In this document: piece by piece, positions 6,479 to 13,945 of the stretch
How positions within the stretch are numbered: the stretch's first letter is position 1
Layout of the letters: each line of letters opens with the position of its first letter
Assembly (NCBI GenBank): GCA_003695505.1
Contig: RFIY01000006.1
Location: forward strand, 1 to 15,258
From: J088 sp003695505 [NCBI: Candidatus Dadabacteria bacterium]
GTDB taxonomy: Bacteria; J088
Direction: 5' to 3'
DNA: 15,258 nt
The notes under the pieces: model-generated
Databases searched by the model: none
What the model saw: the letters and a program-made list of their open reading frames with translations, nothing else
What the model was told of the DNA's origin: nothing
Made by a program: the position numbers and the translations under genes

Positions 6479-7302
6479 CGACCAGTTGTCAGCATCCGGG
6501 CAAAAGCCGCGGCGAGCGGCTCCGTATCATCGACGCTGACGACGGGAACGCCCGCGATGGTGTCCGCGCCCCGTTGCGCACGCCAGCGTGCCACTCCACC
6601 GGTTTCGCTGTCGTAGCCGCGCAGGCCGATTCGCCCCGGGTCGAGCCGTGTCTCGACCCGTACCGGGATCAACTGCGTCTGCCGCGGTACGCCATCGGGG
6701 ACATCGCGCCACAACTTGGCCGGTACGAAATCGGAGTAGACAAATACGATCTGCGGGCGTGGCGCGAGACTCCACAATGTCTCAAGTACCTCCGCCGGCC
6801 GGTCGCTGGGACGGTATGATCCGTCTGCGTCCGCCGGGAGTTCATCAACCTGGCGGAGGACCTGCTGCAGCCCCCGTTCGCTTCCGACCTGTGGAGACAC
6901 ATATTCGACGCCGTTGCCAAACAGCACCAGCCGCACCTGGTCGCCGCTGCGTACGGCCCCGGCCGCCGCGGCGGCCATCAGACTCGCTGCGGTATGCAAC
7001 CGGGTGCGCACCGCGCTGCCGACGCGCATCGAATTGCTCGTATCAAGCGCCAGTGCGATGCGCAAACGGCGTGACTCCTCAAACTGCTTGACGTGCGGCA
7101 CCATGGTGCGGGCTGTCACCTTCCAGTCCATCCGCCGGACGTCATCGCCGGGGGTGTACGGTCGACTTTCGGCGTAGTCCAGTCCCTGGCCCTTGTGACG
7201 CGACCGCCAGCCGCCAAACAGATCCGAGGCTGCACGCCGGTGCGAACGCAGCGGCAACGTGCGCACGTGCTGCACGAACGCTCTGTCGATCAGGCCGCTC
7301 AA
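6475..7302 (-). CDS. DUF58 domain protein, cytoplasmic vWA-like partner of MoxR
   Basis: 275 residues, with no signal peptide or membrane helix, so likely cytoplasmic. It carries the DUF58 hallmark at about 38-64 (G-Q-G-L-D-Y-A-E-S-R-P-Y-T-P-G-D-D, then R-R-M-D-W-K-V-T-A-R). A vWA-like fold follows with an intact DxSxS motif (Asp87, Ser89, Ser91 in A-L-D-T-S-N-S-M). The start is TTG (7302-7300), overlapping the moxR stop as TTGA. No Shine-Dalgarno is evident, and the next in-frame ATG (codon 58) would remove the DUF58 motif, so translation is probably coupled to moxR. DUF58 proteins sit directly downstream of moxR in very many genomes and are thought to be its immediate partner. Confidence 0.92.
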   Translation of the reverse strand: MSGLIDRAFVQHVRTLPLRSHRRAASDLFGGWRSRHKGQGLDYAESRPYTPGDDVRRMDWKVTARTMVPHVKQFEESRRLRIALALDTSNSMRVGSAVRTRLHTAASLMAAAAAGAVRSGDQVRLVLFGNGVEYVSPQVGSERGLQQVLRQVDELPADADGSYRPSDRPAEVLETLWSLAPRPQIVFVYSDFVPAKLWRDVPDGVPRQTQLIPVRVETRLDPGRIGLRGYDSETGGVARWRAQRGADTIAGVPVVSVDDTEPLAAAFARMLTTGR

Positions 7303-8285
7303 GGCACGAGGACGCCTGTCAGCATTTGCCCGATCAGGTCATCGGTCGTCACGCCGCGGGTCTCGGCGGCGAATGTCAGCAGCAGGCGGTGCCGCAACAC
7401 CATCGGCGCGACGTCCTTGACGTCCTGCGGCGTAACGAATGCGCGTCCGTCGAGAATGGCGCGCGCACGGGACGCAATGCTCAGACCGAGCGTTGCCCGT
7501 GGACTCGCACCGTATTCGATCCATTCACTGAGCTCGGACAGACGATAGTCCGTGGGTCGACGCGTGCAATCCACCAGACGCACGATGTACTCCTCGACGC
7601 GGGGATCGACATACAGTGCCCGCGCCAGATCCCGACCCCGCAGCAGCACCTCCCGCCCCGCGACGCGCTGAACCTGCGGCTGGCCGTGCTGAATCCGCCG
7701 CAGGATTTCAAGCTCTTCATCACGCGTCGGGTGCTTCAGCAACACCTTGAGCAGAAAACGGTCCATCTGTGCTTCCGGAAGCGGGAATGTACCCTCCTGC
7801 TCGATCGGATTCTGTGTGGCCAGCACCATGAATGGCTCTTCGAGCGCGAACGTTTCCCCCGCCAGCGTGACCTGGCGTTCTTCCATGACTTCGAGCAGCG
7901 CGGATTGCACCTTGGCCGGCGCGCGGTTGATCTCATCCGCGAGAATGATCTGGGCAAAGATCGGTCCCTTGCGCGTCGAGAACTCGCCACTCTTCGGATC
8001 GTAGACTTCGGTGCCAACAACGTCACTTGGCAACAGATCAGGCGTGAACTGGATGCGGTGAAACGCGAGATCAAGCGCGCCGGCCAATGCCTTGACTGCC
8101 GTCGTCTTGGCAAGGCCAGGCACGCCTTCGAGCAACACATGGCCATTGGCAAGCAATGCGATCAGCAGCGCATCGACCATCGTCTGCTGACCGACGATGA
8201 CGCGCTGAAGTTCGGCGCGGATGGACTGCAGCGTCGGCAGCAGTTCGGCGACGGCCGCTTCGTCCGCACGAGGCTGTTCGGACAT
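7299..8285 (-). CDS. moxR: MoxR-family AAA+ ATPase
   Basis: 328 residues, the standard length for the family. Walker A is G-V-P-G-L-A-K-T at 54-61 (Lys60), Walker B is I-I-L-A-D-E with Asp117 and Glu118, and sensor 1 is in A-T-Q-N-P (Asn159), followed by the family signature G-T-F-P-L-P-E-A-Q-M-D-R-F at about 165-177. The lid domain follows to the C-terminus. MoxR ATPases are cytoplasmic hexameric chaperone-like enzymes that remodel or mature partner complexes by way of vWA proteins. The ATG at 8285-8283 has an AAAGGA nine bases upstream. It is the first gene of the seven-gene operon, and its stop overlaps the next start. The gene divergent from it is msrB. The family is certain; the client of this system is unknown. 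Confidence 0.97.
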   Translation of the reverse strand: MSEQPRADEAAVAELLPTLQSIRAELQRVIVGQQTMVDALLIALLANGHVLLEGVPGLAKTTAVKALAGALDLAFHRIQFTPDLLPSDVVGTEVYDPKSGEFSTRKGPIFAQIILADEINRAPAKVQSALLEVMEERQVTLAGETFALEEPFMVLATQNPIEQEGTFPLPEAQMDRFLLKVLLKHPTRDEELEILRRIQHGQPQVQRVAGREVLLRGRDLARALYVDPRVEEYIVRLVDCTRRPTDYRLSELSEWIEYGASPRATLGLSIASRARAILDGRAFVTPQDVKDVAPMVLRHRLLLTFAAETRGVTTDDLIGQMLTGVLVP

Positions 8286-8390
8286 CGGATATGATCCTTT
8301 CGGCAGAGGATGCAGAAACCTGTACCTGAAAATTGGGTTTGACCCATGTTACCCTGCGACTGTTCCCGACGAAATGAACCGGAGCTGGCG
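8286..8390. promoter_or_regulatory. Divergent promoter region between moxR and msrB
   Basis: The 105 bp between the two start codons must hold promoters for the Bat operon (minus) and msrB (plus). I see a small palindrome TGGGT-TTG-ACCCA (8334-8346) near the middle, and a TTGACC (8339-8344) that could serve as a plus-strand -35, but no good -10 follows at 16-18 bp. Ribosome sites are clear: AAAGGA for moxR and GGAG for msrB. No CRP-type or FNR-type box is present here. Confidence 0.45.
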
Positions 8391-8774
8391 ATGACAACAT
8401 CTGACGAATGGCGCGGCAAACTCGACCCCGAGACCTACCGCATAACACGCGGTTGCGGCACGGAGCCACCGTTCCGAAATCGCTACTGGAATTGCAAAGA
8501 GGACGGCGTCTATCACTGCATCTGCTGTGGCGCACCGCTGTTCGACGCTACCGCCAAATACGACTCCGGCACCGGCTGGCCCAGCTTCTGGCAACCGATT
8601 GACAGCGCGCATATCGGCGAGCGCCGCGACGACAGCCACGGCATGATCCGCACCGAGGTCCACTGCGCTGCCTGTGGCGCGCATCTGGGTCATGTGTTTC
8701 CGGACGGACCGCCTCCGACGGGGCTGCGTTACTGCATCAATTCCGCTTCACTTGAGCTACGTCCGCGCAAGTAG
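8391..8774 (+). CDS. msrB: Peptide-methionine (R)-S-oxide reductase MsrB
   Basis: 127 residues from the ATG at 8391, which has GGAG a few bases before it; an upstream in-frame ATG at 8346 would add 15 residues without a ribosome site. MsrB reduces the R-epimer of methionine sulfoxide in proteins. The catalytic Cys115 sits in R-Y-C-I-N-S-A-S-L. The zinc site is formed by Cys43/Cys46 (C-I-C-C-G) and Cys92/Cys95 (C-A-A-C-G). G-T-E-P-P-F and G-W-P-S-F motifs are intact. Where E. coli MsrB has Cys in Y-D-S-G-C-G-W, this one has Thr61, while extra cysteines occur at 22 (G-C-G-T-E-P) and 35. Cys22 could be the resolving residue. There is no signal peptide, so it is cytoplasmic. It is transcribed away from moxR and ends 18 bp from the convergent lipoprotein gene. 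Confidence 0.97.
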   Translation: MTTSDEWRGKLDPETYRITRGCGTEPPFRNRYWNCKEDGVYHCICCGAPLFDATAKYDSGTGWPSFWQPIDSAHIGERRDDSHGMIRTEVHCAACGAHLGHVFPDGPPPTGLRYCINSASLELRPRK

Positions 8775-8792
8775 TACGGCAGCAGTCCGGCG

Positions 8793-11700
8793 TCAGAACG
8801 GCTGGACGCGCACGATGTCTTTCGCCGAAACACTTCCGGCGAAGTCGTGCAAATACAGCCCCTGACCGCTGTCATCGCTGTAGACGAACGCATGGGGACG
8901 GCCTGCCGCATCAATGATGAGCCGAGTGCTATCGGGGTTCAGAAACGGCGCATCCGCCGTACCAACGAGCCGACCACGCAACCACTGCCCACCGACCCGG
9001 ATCGCGACGGCTGCGCTGGCAACACCGCCCGCCAACCAGCCATAGATCACCGACGGACGCCCCTGGGCATCCACCGCCAGATCGAGACCAGGCCCCGCGG
9101 TGCCCGCTGTTTCGATCGGCTCAACCTGCCACTGACCATCCTCACGAACGGCATAGTACAGATCGAAACTGCCTGACGTCACGAAGGCGACGTGTGGTCG
9201 TCCTGTTGCATCGAATGCCAGCGCCGTCGCCTGAACGCCACCGGCCGACGACGCAATGGTCGAAACGCTCCAGCCAGCCTTTGTCTGCTCCACGTAGCGA
9301 ACTTCACCCTGCGTCAGGTTGCCGTAAACGATCCCGACACGCCCATCCCAACTTCGCGCCGCGCTCGCAAACAGACCGGTATCGCTGTCGGTTTCAATCG
9401 TTTCGCGTGTCCACGAGGCGTCCTGGCCCCGATAATGAACGAGCTGGTCCATGCCACCCACTTGCTGGCAGACGATATCGACCATACCGCCACTGTCCGG
9501 CAGCACCGAAGGATAGCGACCGATATCACCGGTGGCGTCCACGAGCCAGGTTTGCCACGCACCTGTTGTCGTCCGGCGGGCGTAATACAGATCACGGCCG
9601 GTCTGGTTGAACCACGCGGCGTGGGCCACACCATTGCTCAGGGCGATCGCGTTTTGACCGACGATGCCAGACTGGACGGTCACCGTTTCGTAGTGCCATG
9701 GACCCGTCGCATCGTGGGCATAGACCAGCCGCCCGCCCGGATTGTACAGCAGGTGTATGCCGCTCGGGTCAAGCGCCGCATCCAGTCCGCCCTGGATGTT
9801 CGCTTCGCGATGAAACACCTGCGGCAACGTTCGGCGGCCGCTCGCATGCATATGGTAGACGCCGCTCAGTCCCTGAATCGTCAGAAGCAGGTCGGCTGAA
9901 CTGTCTTCGCGCGCAACAATGGCGAACTTGCCTGGCGCGCCCTGCCGATCGACCTGCACGGCGTCAAACGTAACGCCGTCCGGACTCGACAACAACCAGG
10001 TGGACGATCCTGCAGTTCCTGTGCCGTATGCGGCGAGCAGCCACTGACCGAAGCGATCCATATCCGCAGACAGCAAAAAGTGGGCGATCCCGGTCGGTAG
10101 CGTCGCAAACGTGACCGACCAGCTACCCGATCCGGCGTCGCGACGCGCTGCGTGCAGGATCTGGTTGGCAGGCGATTGTTGCGTCGTATAAACGAGGCGC
10201 GTCGAGCCATCGGGATGGACGCGCAGCACCGATTGATGGCCCGCATTGGTATTGGCATCGAGAAGTGCAAAGGACCATCCACCACCTTGCTTACGCGCGT
10301 AGTGCAGCCCATTGTCGCGCCAGACCAGTTCGATCACATTACCCGCCACGGCGAGTGCCGGATCCTCGATACTGACCACGCGCGATGTCACGGGTTCGCG
10401 GGACCACGTCCCGGTCGCGTCCGTCGCATACCACAGCGTTCCGCCGATGTCGGAAAACGCCAGATGCCGTGCGCCGGCAGTGTCGATCACAAACGCGATC
10501 CGACCCTGCGTGCCCCAGCCGCCGGGGTCGCTGACATCCCAGGCGCCCGCATTCTCGCGCGCGAGGCGGATTTCACTCTGTTTTGCCCAGGCCATCTCCG
10601 GAATGCCCTGGGGATCAACCGCGATAACCGGATAAATCCCGTCCGATGACACCGTCGTCACGCTCCAGCCCGCAGTCGTTTCTTGTGCATATTCGATCGC
10701 GCCATTGTTGCGCCAGACCGCGCGCAGGAAGCCGTCGATGCCACGCGCCGCCGACAACTGAGTCGGGGTTTGCGTCGCGATCTGTTCGATGGTGTCGAAC
10801 GGCATCGCAAACGCGCTTTCCTGGACCTGGCTGTTGTCGACATTACCGGTTTTCACGCGCAGATCGCCGTTGACGCGATCATCGCCATTCGGAAGCGTCG
10901 CCGTCCACTGACCATCGGCGAACAGTACGCTGTCCGTAAGTCCGTCGCGCGTCGATGCGGACAGTCGTCCAGACAGGCTGAAGGTGCCGGCATTCGGCCG
11001 GTACCCGAATTGCCATGTCCCGTCTACATCACGCAACCAGAACGCTTCGTCGACGGGCGCAAACGGGACAGTGGCCACGACATTCGACCAGGCCGAGACG
11101 AGCCCCAGGTCGTCCAGGGTCCGGACGCGCCACGAATGCAACGCGCCCGTCGTCGCGCTGACATCGGCCCGGAATGTATGCTGCAGCGCGCCAACTTGCG
11201 CGATGGTCACAAAATCGGGCTGCCCGCTGACGAGCTGCTGCACCTCGTACCCCTGCAGCGTCGGTTCGACGGCGGAGAAATCCGACCAGGCCAGTTCCAC
11301 CTCGGTCTGGGCCACGGCAAACAGATCCCCGTCGAGATCGCGGATCTGCAACGCGGGCACAGGCGGCGGCGTTGTATCGAGCACGATGCTGCCTGCGTTC
11401 ACGCTGCTGTTGCCGGCCGCATCGCGGACCTCGACATAGAGCGTTTTCGTCCCGTCTCCCGTCGGCAGCGGCCACGGGAACGCCGTCCGCAGCGGCTCCC
11501 AGACTGCACCGCTGAAGGTGGGTAAGGTGCTGACGCGCATCTGTTGCACATCGCTGCTGACCCCGGACAGGGTCAGCCAGACGACGCCCTGCGCCGTGCG
11601 ACCGCTGATGCCTTCGACGCCTGTCACGGCGAGCGACGCCGTCGGTGATTGCCGATCTACATCGACAACCGCGCTGACCGGCAACGACAGGTTTCCTGCC

Positions 11701-12914
11701 TGATCCACGGCCTGCGCCCAGATGACACGTTGCGCCGTCGTACCGGCCGAAACCGGCGTCAGCGCCCACAACCGCGTCGGATCGGGCGACAGCTCGCCAG
11801 CCGAAGCGAGCGTCTCCGCGGAATCGTTGGCGATGCGGATGCCGCGCACACCGCTGCCCTGATCGCTGGCGGCGACCATCAGCGTGATCACGTCGGACGG
11901 CACCGTTGTTGATTCGGGCGCCAGCGTCAGCACGGGCGATGCGGTGTCAACCCGCACCTCAGTCCAGAGGTCATCGAGCTGCTGTCCGACGCTGTTGCGC
12001 ACCCGAACGCAAATGCGCCACGGACCGTCCGCCGGGACGGTGACCGAAGTCGTTGCCTGATATTCGAGCCACGCGCTCCAGCTCGCCGCGCCACAGGCCA
12101 CCCCGGCGGTGACCGCTGCAAGGCTCATCTCACTCGCGCCATTGAAGGCGCTGATCTGCAGGGCAACGGCACGGCTGTTCTGGATTTGACCGCCCGCCGG
12201 GTTGACGAAACCGGTCAATGGATAGAGCAGCAGATCCGGGAGTTGCACCTGATCCGTCGCCGCGAGTGCGCTGTCGCTGACCGTAAAACTACCGGTCGTG
12301 TACCGGGGATGGGTGACCCGGCCGCGTACCGACCGACTGCGACGCGGCACATCGACGCGATAGCGACCGTCAGGGCCGACGATCGTCGACCAGGTCTGCT
12401 CTGTCCCGACGGACGGGGTGTTGGCAGGCGCACAGGACAACCCCGGCGGAACTGTATCGTCACTGGTCACCGTGACGGCGACGGCCGCTCCCTGCGGGCT
12501 GCCGTCGTCGGCGACACCGATCCGGCCGCTGAGCGCCACGGTCGCCTCGCGCAATTCGAACGTACCGGCGTCGAACGATGCGTCTCCGATGCTCGTTGCG
12601 ACAATGATCTCGTCGAGCGGCTCGTATCCGTCCACTTCAGCCTCGATGCGCCAGGCGCCGGCAACGGCGTCGGTAACGGCGAAGCCCCCGCCGGTCGCGG
12701 TCGTCACATCAATGCTGCCGAGCGGCCCCGTCAGGCGGATCGGAACCCCGGCGCAATAGCCGAGTCCGTCCAGCAGCAACCGCCCTTCAAACGCAGATTC
12801 CAGATCGACCCGCGCGTCGAAGGAAACGCCACCCGAGTCACCCTGTTCCGCTGGCTTACACGCCGCAGCAAATACGAAAATTGCGCAGAAACGCAGGAAA
12901 ATGCGCACGCCCAT
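8793..12914 (-). CDS. Large multidomain lipoprotein: regulatory-like, Ig/FN3-like and beta-propeller-type repeats
   Basis: 1373 residues. The N-terminus (hydrophobic core, then F-A-A-A-C with Cys19) is a lipoprotein signal peptide. Lys at +2, not Asp, suggests outer-membrane sorting. Residues about 35-235 hold two or more carboxypeptidase-regulatory-like beta modules (A-T-G-G-G-F-A-V-T-D, G-P-D-G-R-Y-R-V-D-V). About 240-625 is a string of Ig/FN3-like domains separated by linkers such as V-D-T-A-S-P, V-D-R-Q-S-P and L-D-T-T-P-P. About 721-1373 carries some 14 degenerate repeats of 39-52 residues of the form D-x-x-G-x-x-H-x-x-(Y/W)...L-x-Y-A...G-x-W-x-V. The ATG has GGGAG six bases upstream. 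The gene is monocistronic, with a CRP-type box ahead of it. It is likely a surface-exposed binding or adhesion protein. I see no enzyme active site, and the ligand is unknown. Confidence 0.8.
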   Translation of the reverse strand: MGVRIFLRFCAIFVFAAACKPAEQGDSGGVSFDARVDLESAFEGRLLLDGLGYCAGVPIRLTGPLGSIDVTTATGGGFAVTDAVAGAWRIEAEVDGYEPLDEIIVATSIGDASFDAGTFELREATVALSGRIGVADDGSPQGAAVAVTVTSDDTVPPGLSCAPANTPSVGTEQTWSTIVGPDGRYRVDVPRRSRSVRGRVTHPRYTTGSFTVSDSALAATDQVQLPDLLLYPLTGFVNPAGGQIQNSRAVALQISAFNGASEMSLAAVTAGVACGAASWSAWLEYQATTSVTVPADGPWRICVRVRNSVGQQLDDLWTEVRVDTASPVLTLAPESTTVPSDVITLMVAASDQGSGVRGIRIANDSAETLASAGELSPDPTRLWALTPVSAGTTAQRVIWAQAVDQAGNLSLPVSAVVDVDRQSPTASLAVTGVEGISGRTAQGVVWLTLSGVSSDVQQMRVSTLPTFSGAVWEPLRTAFPWPLPTGDGTKTLYVEVRDAAGNSSVNAGSIVLDTTPPPVPALQIRDLDGDLFAVAQTEVELAWSDFSAVEPTLQGYEVQQLVSGQPDFVTIAQVGALQHTFRADVSATTGALHSWRVRTLDDLGLVSAWSNVVATVPFAPVDEAFWLRDVDGTWQFGYRPNAGTFSLSGRLSASTRDGLTDSVLFADGQWTATLPNGDDRVNGDLRVKTGNVDNSQVQESAFAMPFDTIEQIATQTPTQLSAARGIDGFLRAVWRNNGAIEYAQETTAGWSVTTVSSDGIYPVIAVDPQGIPEMAWAKQSEIRLARENAGAWDVSDPGGWGTQGRIAFVIDTAGARHLAFSDIGGTLWYATDATGTWSREPVTSRVVSIEDPALAVAGNVIELVWRDNGLHYARKQGGGWSFALLDANTNAGHQSVLRVHPDGSTRLVYTTQQSPANQILHAARRDAGSGSWSVTFATLPTGIAHFLLSADMDRFGQWLLAAYGTGTAGSSTWLLSSPDGVTFDAVQVDRQGAPGKFAIVAREDSSADLLLTIQGLSGVYHMHASGRRTLPQVFHREANIQGGLDAALDPSGIHLLYNPGGRLVYAHDATGPWHYETVTVQSGIVGQNAIALSNGVAHAAWFNQTGRDLYYARRTTTGAWQTWLVDATGDIGRYPSVLPDSGGMVDIVCQQVGGMDQLVHYRGQDASWTRETIETDSDTGLFASAARSWDGRVGIVYGNLTQGEVRYVEQTKAGWSVSTIASSAGGVQATALAFDATGRPHVAFVTSGSFDLYYAVREDGQWQVEPIETAGTAGPGLDLAVDAQGRPSVIYGWLAGGVASAAVAIRVGGQWLRGRLVGTADAPFLNPDSTRLIIDAAGRPHAFVYSDDSGQGLYLHDFAGSVSAKDIVRVQPF
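8796..10754 (-). repeat. About 14 beta-propeller-like repeats at the lipoprotein C-terminus
   Basis: By eye the C-terminal 653 residues divide into 14 units of 39-52 residues. Clear ones include A-F-D-A-T-G-R-P-H-V-A-F...D-L-Y-Y-A...G-Q-W-Q-V and A-V-D-A-Q-G-R-P-S-V-I-Y...G-G-Q-W. The spacing and the small-residue/aromatic pattern resemble four-stranded blades of sialidase- or lectin-type beta-propellers. Fourteen blades would suit two seven-bladed propellers. Units 6 and 7 (around S-T-W-L-L and Y-H-M-H) are the least regular. At DNA level the repeats are strongly diverged, so recent expansion is unlikely. Confidence 0.55.
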
Positions 12915-12974
12915 ACCTCGCTCCCGTCAGACTCAGACTGCGTTATCGATTCGCCGAACCCCCACTGTAGAACC

Positions 12975-12983
12975 ATTGTCTCA
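12975..12983 (-). promoter_or_regulatory. Extended -10 element of the lipoprotein gene promoter
   Basis: The minus strand reads TGAGACAAT, a TGn followed by GACAAT, which matches TATAAT at four of six positions. It would start transcription near 12968, about 54 bases before the ATG. That puts the CRP box upstream centred at about -41, the class II activator position. Confidence 0.45.
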
Positions 12984-13000
12984 CAGAGGAACGCGAAATC

Positions 13001-13016
13001 TGTGATCCAGATCACA
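13001..13016. promoter_or_regulatory. CRP-type operator TGTGATC-CA-GATCACA upstream of the lipoprotein gene
   Basis: A perfect palindrome with 7-bp arms that matches the TGTGA-N6-TCACA consensus at every position and differs from the ideal E. coli CRP core (TGTGATCTAGATCACA) by one base. Its centre is 94.5 bases upstream of the lipoprotein ATG and about 41 bases upstream of a predicted start site. It lies just after the stop of the upstream minus-strand gene. CRP, Vfr or Clp-type binding is the natural reading; the protein itself is not in this window. Confidence 0.8.
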
Positions 13017-13045
13017 CTCTGGCCAAACCAGGAAAGGCGGCGAAT

Positions 13046-13774
13046 TCACGGCAGTTTCACGGTTCCGGCGCGCACCTGCTCCAGAAACGGCTCGAACAGG
13101 TAGTCAATGTCTGGCAGCAGCGCCTCGATCGACATCGGCAAGGTCTGAGCCAGTAAATCGAGCGCAACCAGGCCGTTCAGCGTGCCGTCGCCCTCGGCGG
13201 CAAAGCGGAGCCGGTCGGCAAAGGCCCGGTTGACGGTCTGGACTTCCTCGTAGATCGCGGCCAGACCTTCCAGGTTGAATCCCACATCGAGTTCGCGCAG
13301 CCGCGCGATATAGCAGGCAAGCAGGTACGAACCCGTTGCGCGGAAGAGCGTCTCCTCCGGGTCGGCAAACGGCAGATGGAAACGGGCCATCGGACGAAAA
13401 AAGGTCAGGTGCGGACAGTCGCTGGTCGCCATCACGAGTCCGATCAGCGATGCGAGCGCCGACTCCACGGTCGTCTCGGCGGAAATGACGCGATTCTCGG
13501 TTTCGACGCGCACCTTGCACGTTTCGTACGAATAAACGCGTTTGAACCCCTCGATGACCGTGACCAGATTTGCGGCGGGCGGACACTGCGGCGCGTCGGC
13601 CGGCTTCAGCGGACAGTTGCTGCACTGCTGGTGCTCCAGTTGCGTCCAGACCGGCAATTCATCCGGTGGTTGCGGATCAACGAGCTGCATTGTCCGGGCA
13701 TCGAAGCGGAACGCGAAGCGTTCATCCGCCTGTCCAGGGACCGTAATCTCCCAGGCAATTGTGATGGTGTCCAT
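13046..13774 (-). CDS. Conserved cysteine-containing protein of unknown function
   Basis: 242 residues from the ATG at 13774-13772, chosen because AAAGG lies six bases upstream; a longer frame to 13834 lacks a ribosome site and would run towards the operator. A beta-rich N-terminus (about 1-35) is followed by a cysteine cluster, Cys51-x2-Cys54-Pro-Leu-x7-Cys64-Pro, then Cys86, and a motif S-D-C-P-H (Cys120, His122) leading into F-F-R-P-M-A-R-F-H-L-P-F. The rest is mostly helical and acidic. There is no signal peptide or membrane helix. It resembles a family of uncharacterised proteins in gamma- and deltaproteobacteria (I recall it as a DUF, possibly DUF6901, but am unsure of the number). The cysteines suggest metal or Fe-S binding, or a redox switch; this is inference. 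It shares a divergent CRP-box region with the exported-protein operon. Confidence 0.75.
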   Translation of the reverse strand: MDTITIAWEITVPGQADERFAFRFDARTMQLVDPQPPDELPVWTQLEHQQCSNCPLKPADAPQCPPAANLVTVIEGFKRVYSYETCKVRVETENRVISAETTVESALASLIGLVMATSDCPHLTFFRPMARFHLPFADPEETLFRATGSYLLACYIARLRELDVGFNLEGLAAIYEEVQTVNRAFADRLRFAAEGDGTLNGLVALDLLAQTLPMSIEALLPDIDYLFEPFLEQVRAGTVKLP

Positions 13775-13843
13775 CGGCGACCTTTCCTGACGCGGGAATG
13801 TTGTGCAAACATCCTCCCCCACGATGCCACGCAAATCAAGCCG

Positions 13844-13867
13844 CGACTGTGACCTGCGTCACAGTCG
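13844..13867. promoter_or_regulatory. CRP-type operator in a 10-bp-arm palindrome, divergent intergenic region
   Basis: CGACTGTGAC-CTGC-GTCACAGTCG is a perfect inverted repeat. Its core at 13848-13863 (TGTGA-CCTGCG-TCACA) fits the CRP consensus fully. It lies in the 171 bp between divergent start codons: its centre is 81.5 bases upstream of the cysteine-protein ATG and 90.5 bases upstream of the GTG at 13946, so it could serve either or both. On the plus side a GACAAT (13879-13884) follows, but 5-6 bp closer than the best class II spacing. No clear -10 is seen on the minus side. Confidence 0.75.
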
Positions 13868-13945
13868 TCCCAAAGCGAGACAATGCGAATGGCATCGACC
13901 TTGCTTCCGATGTCCCGGAATCGAAGTCAATTGTCGGAGGCCGCT

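Noticed and set aside
7326-8294. 322-codon open frame on the plus strand, opposite moxR
   Set aside because: It lies over a textbook MoxR ATPase with all motifs intact; the antisense product shows no motif and no ribosome site.
8346-8390. Upstream ATG extending MsrB by 15 residues
   Set aside because: No ribosome site before 8346, and the extra residues are not MsrB-like; GGAG points to the ATG at 8391.
8775-8792. Bidirectional terminator between convergent msrB and lipoprotein genes
   Set aside because: The 18-bp gap and the flanking bases hold no stem of useful length and no T-run.
13023-13035. CTGG-TTTGG-CCAG as a terminator after the cysteine-protein gene
   Set aside because: The stem has only four pairs and no T-run follows on the minus strand.
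12186-13103. 305-codon plus-strand frame over the lipoprotein start and its promoter
   Set aside because: It crosses the lipoprotein's signal peptide, ribosome site and CRP box, and its product is Arg-rich without motifs.
13775-13834. Longer start for the cysteine-containing protein
   Set aside because: The extra 20 residues have no ribosome site, whereas AAAGG sits correctly before the ATG at 13774.
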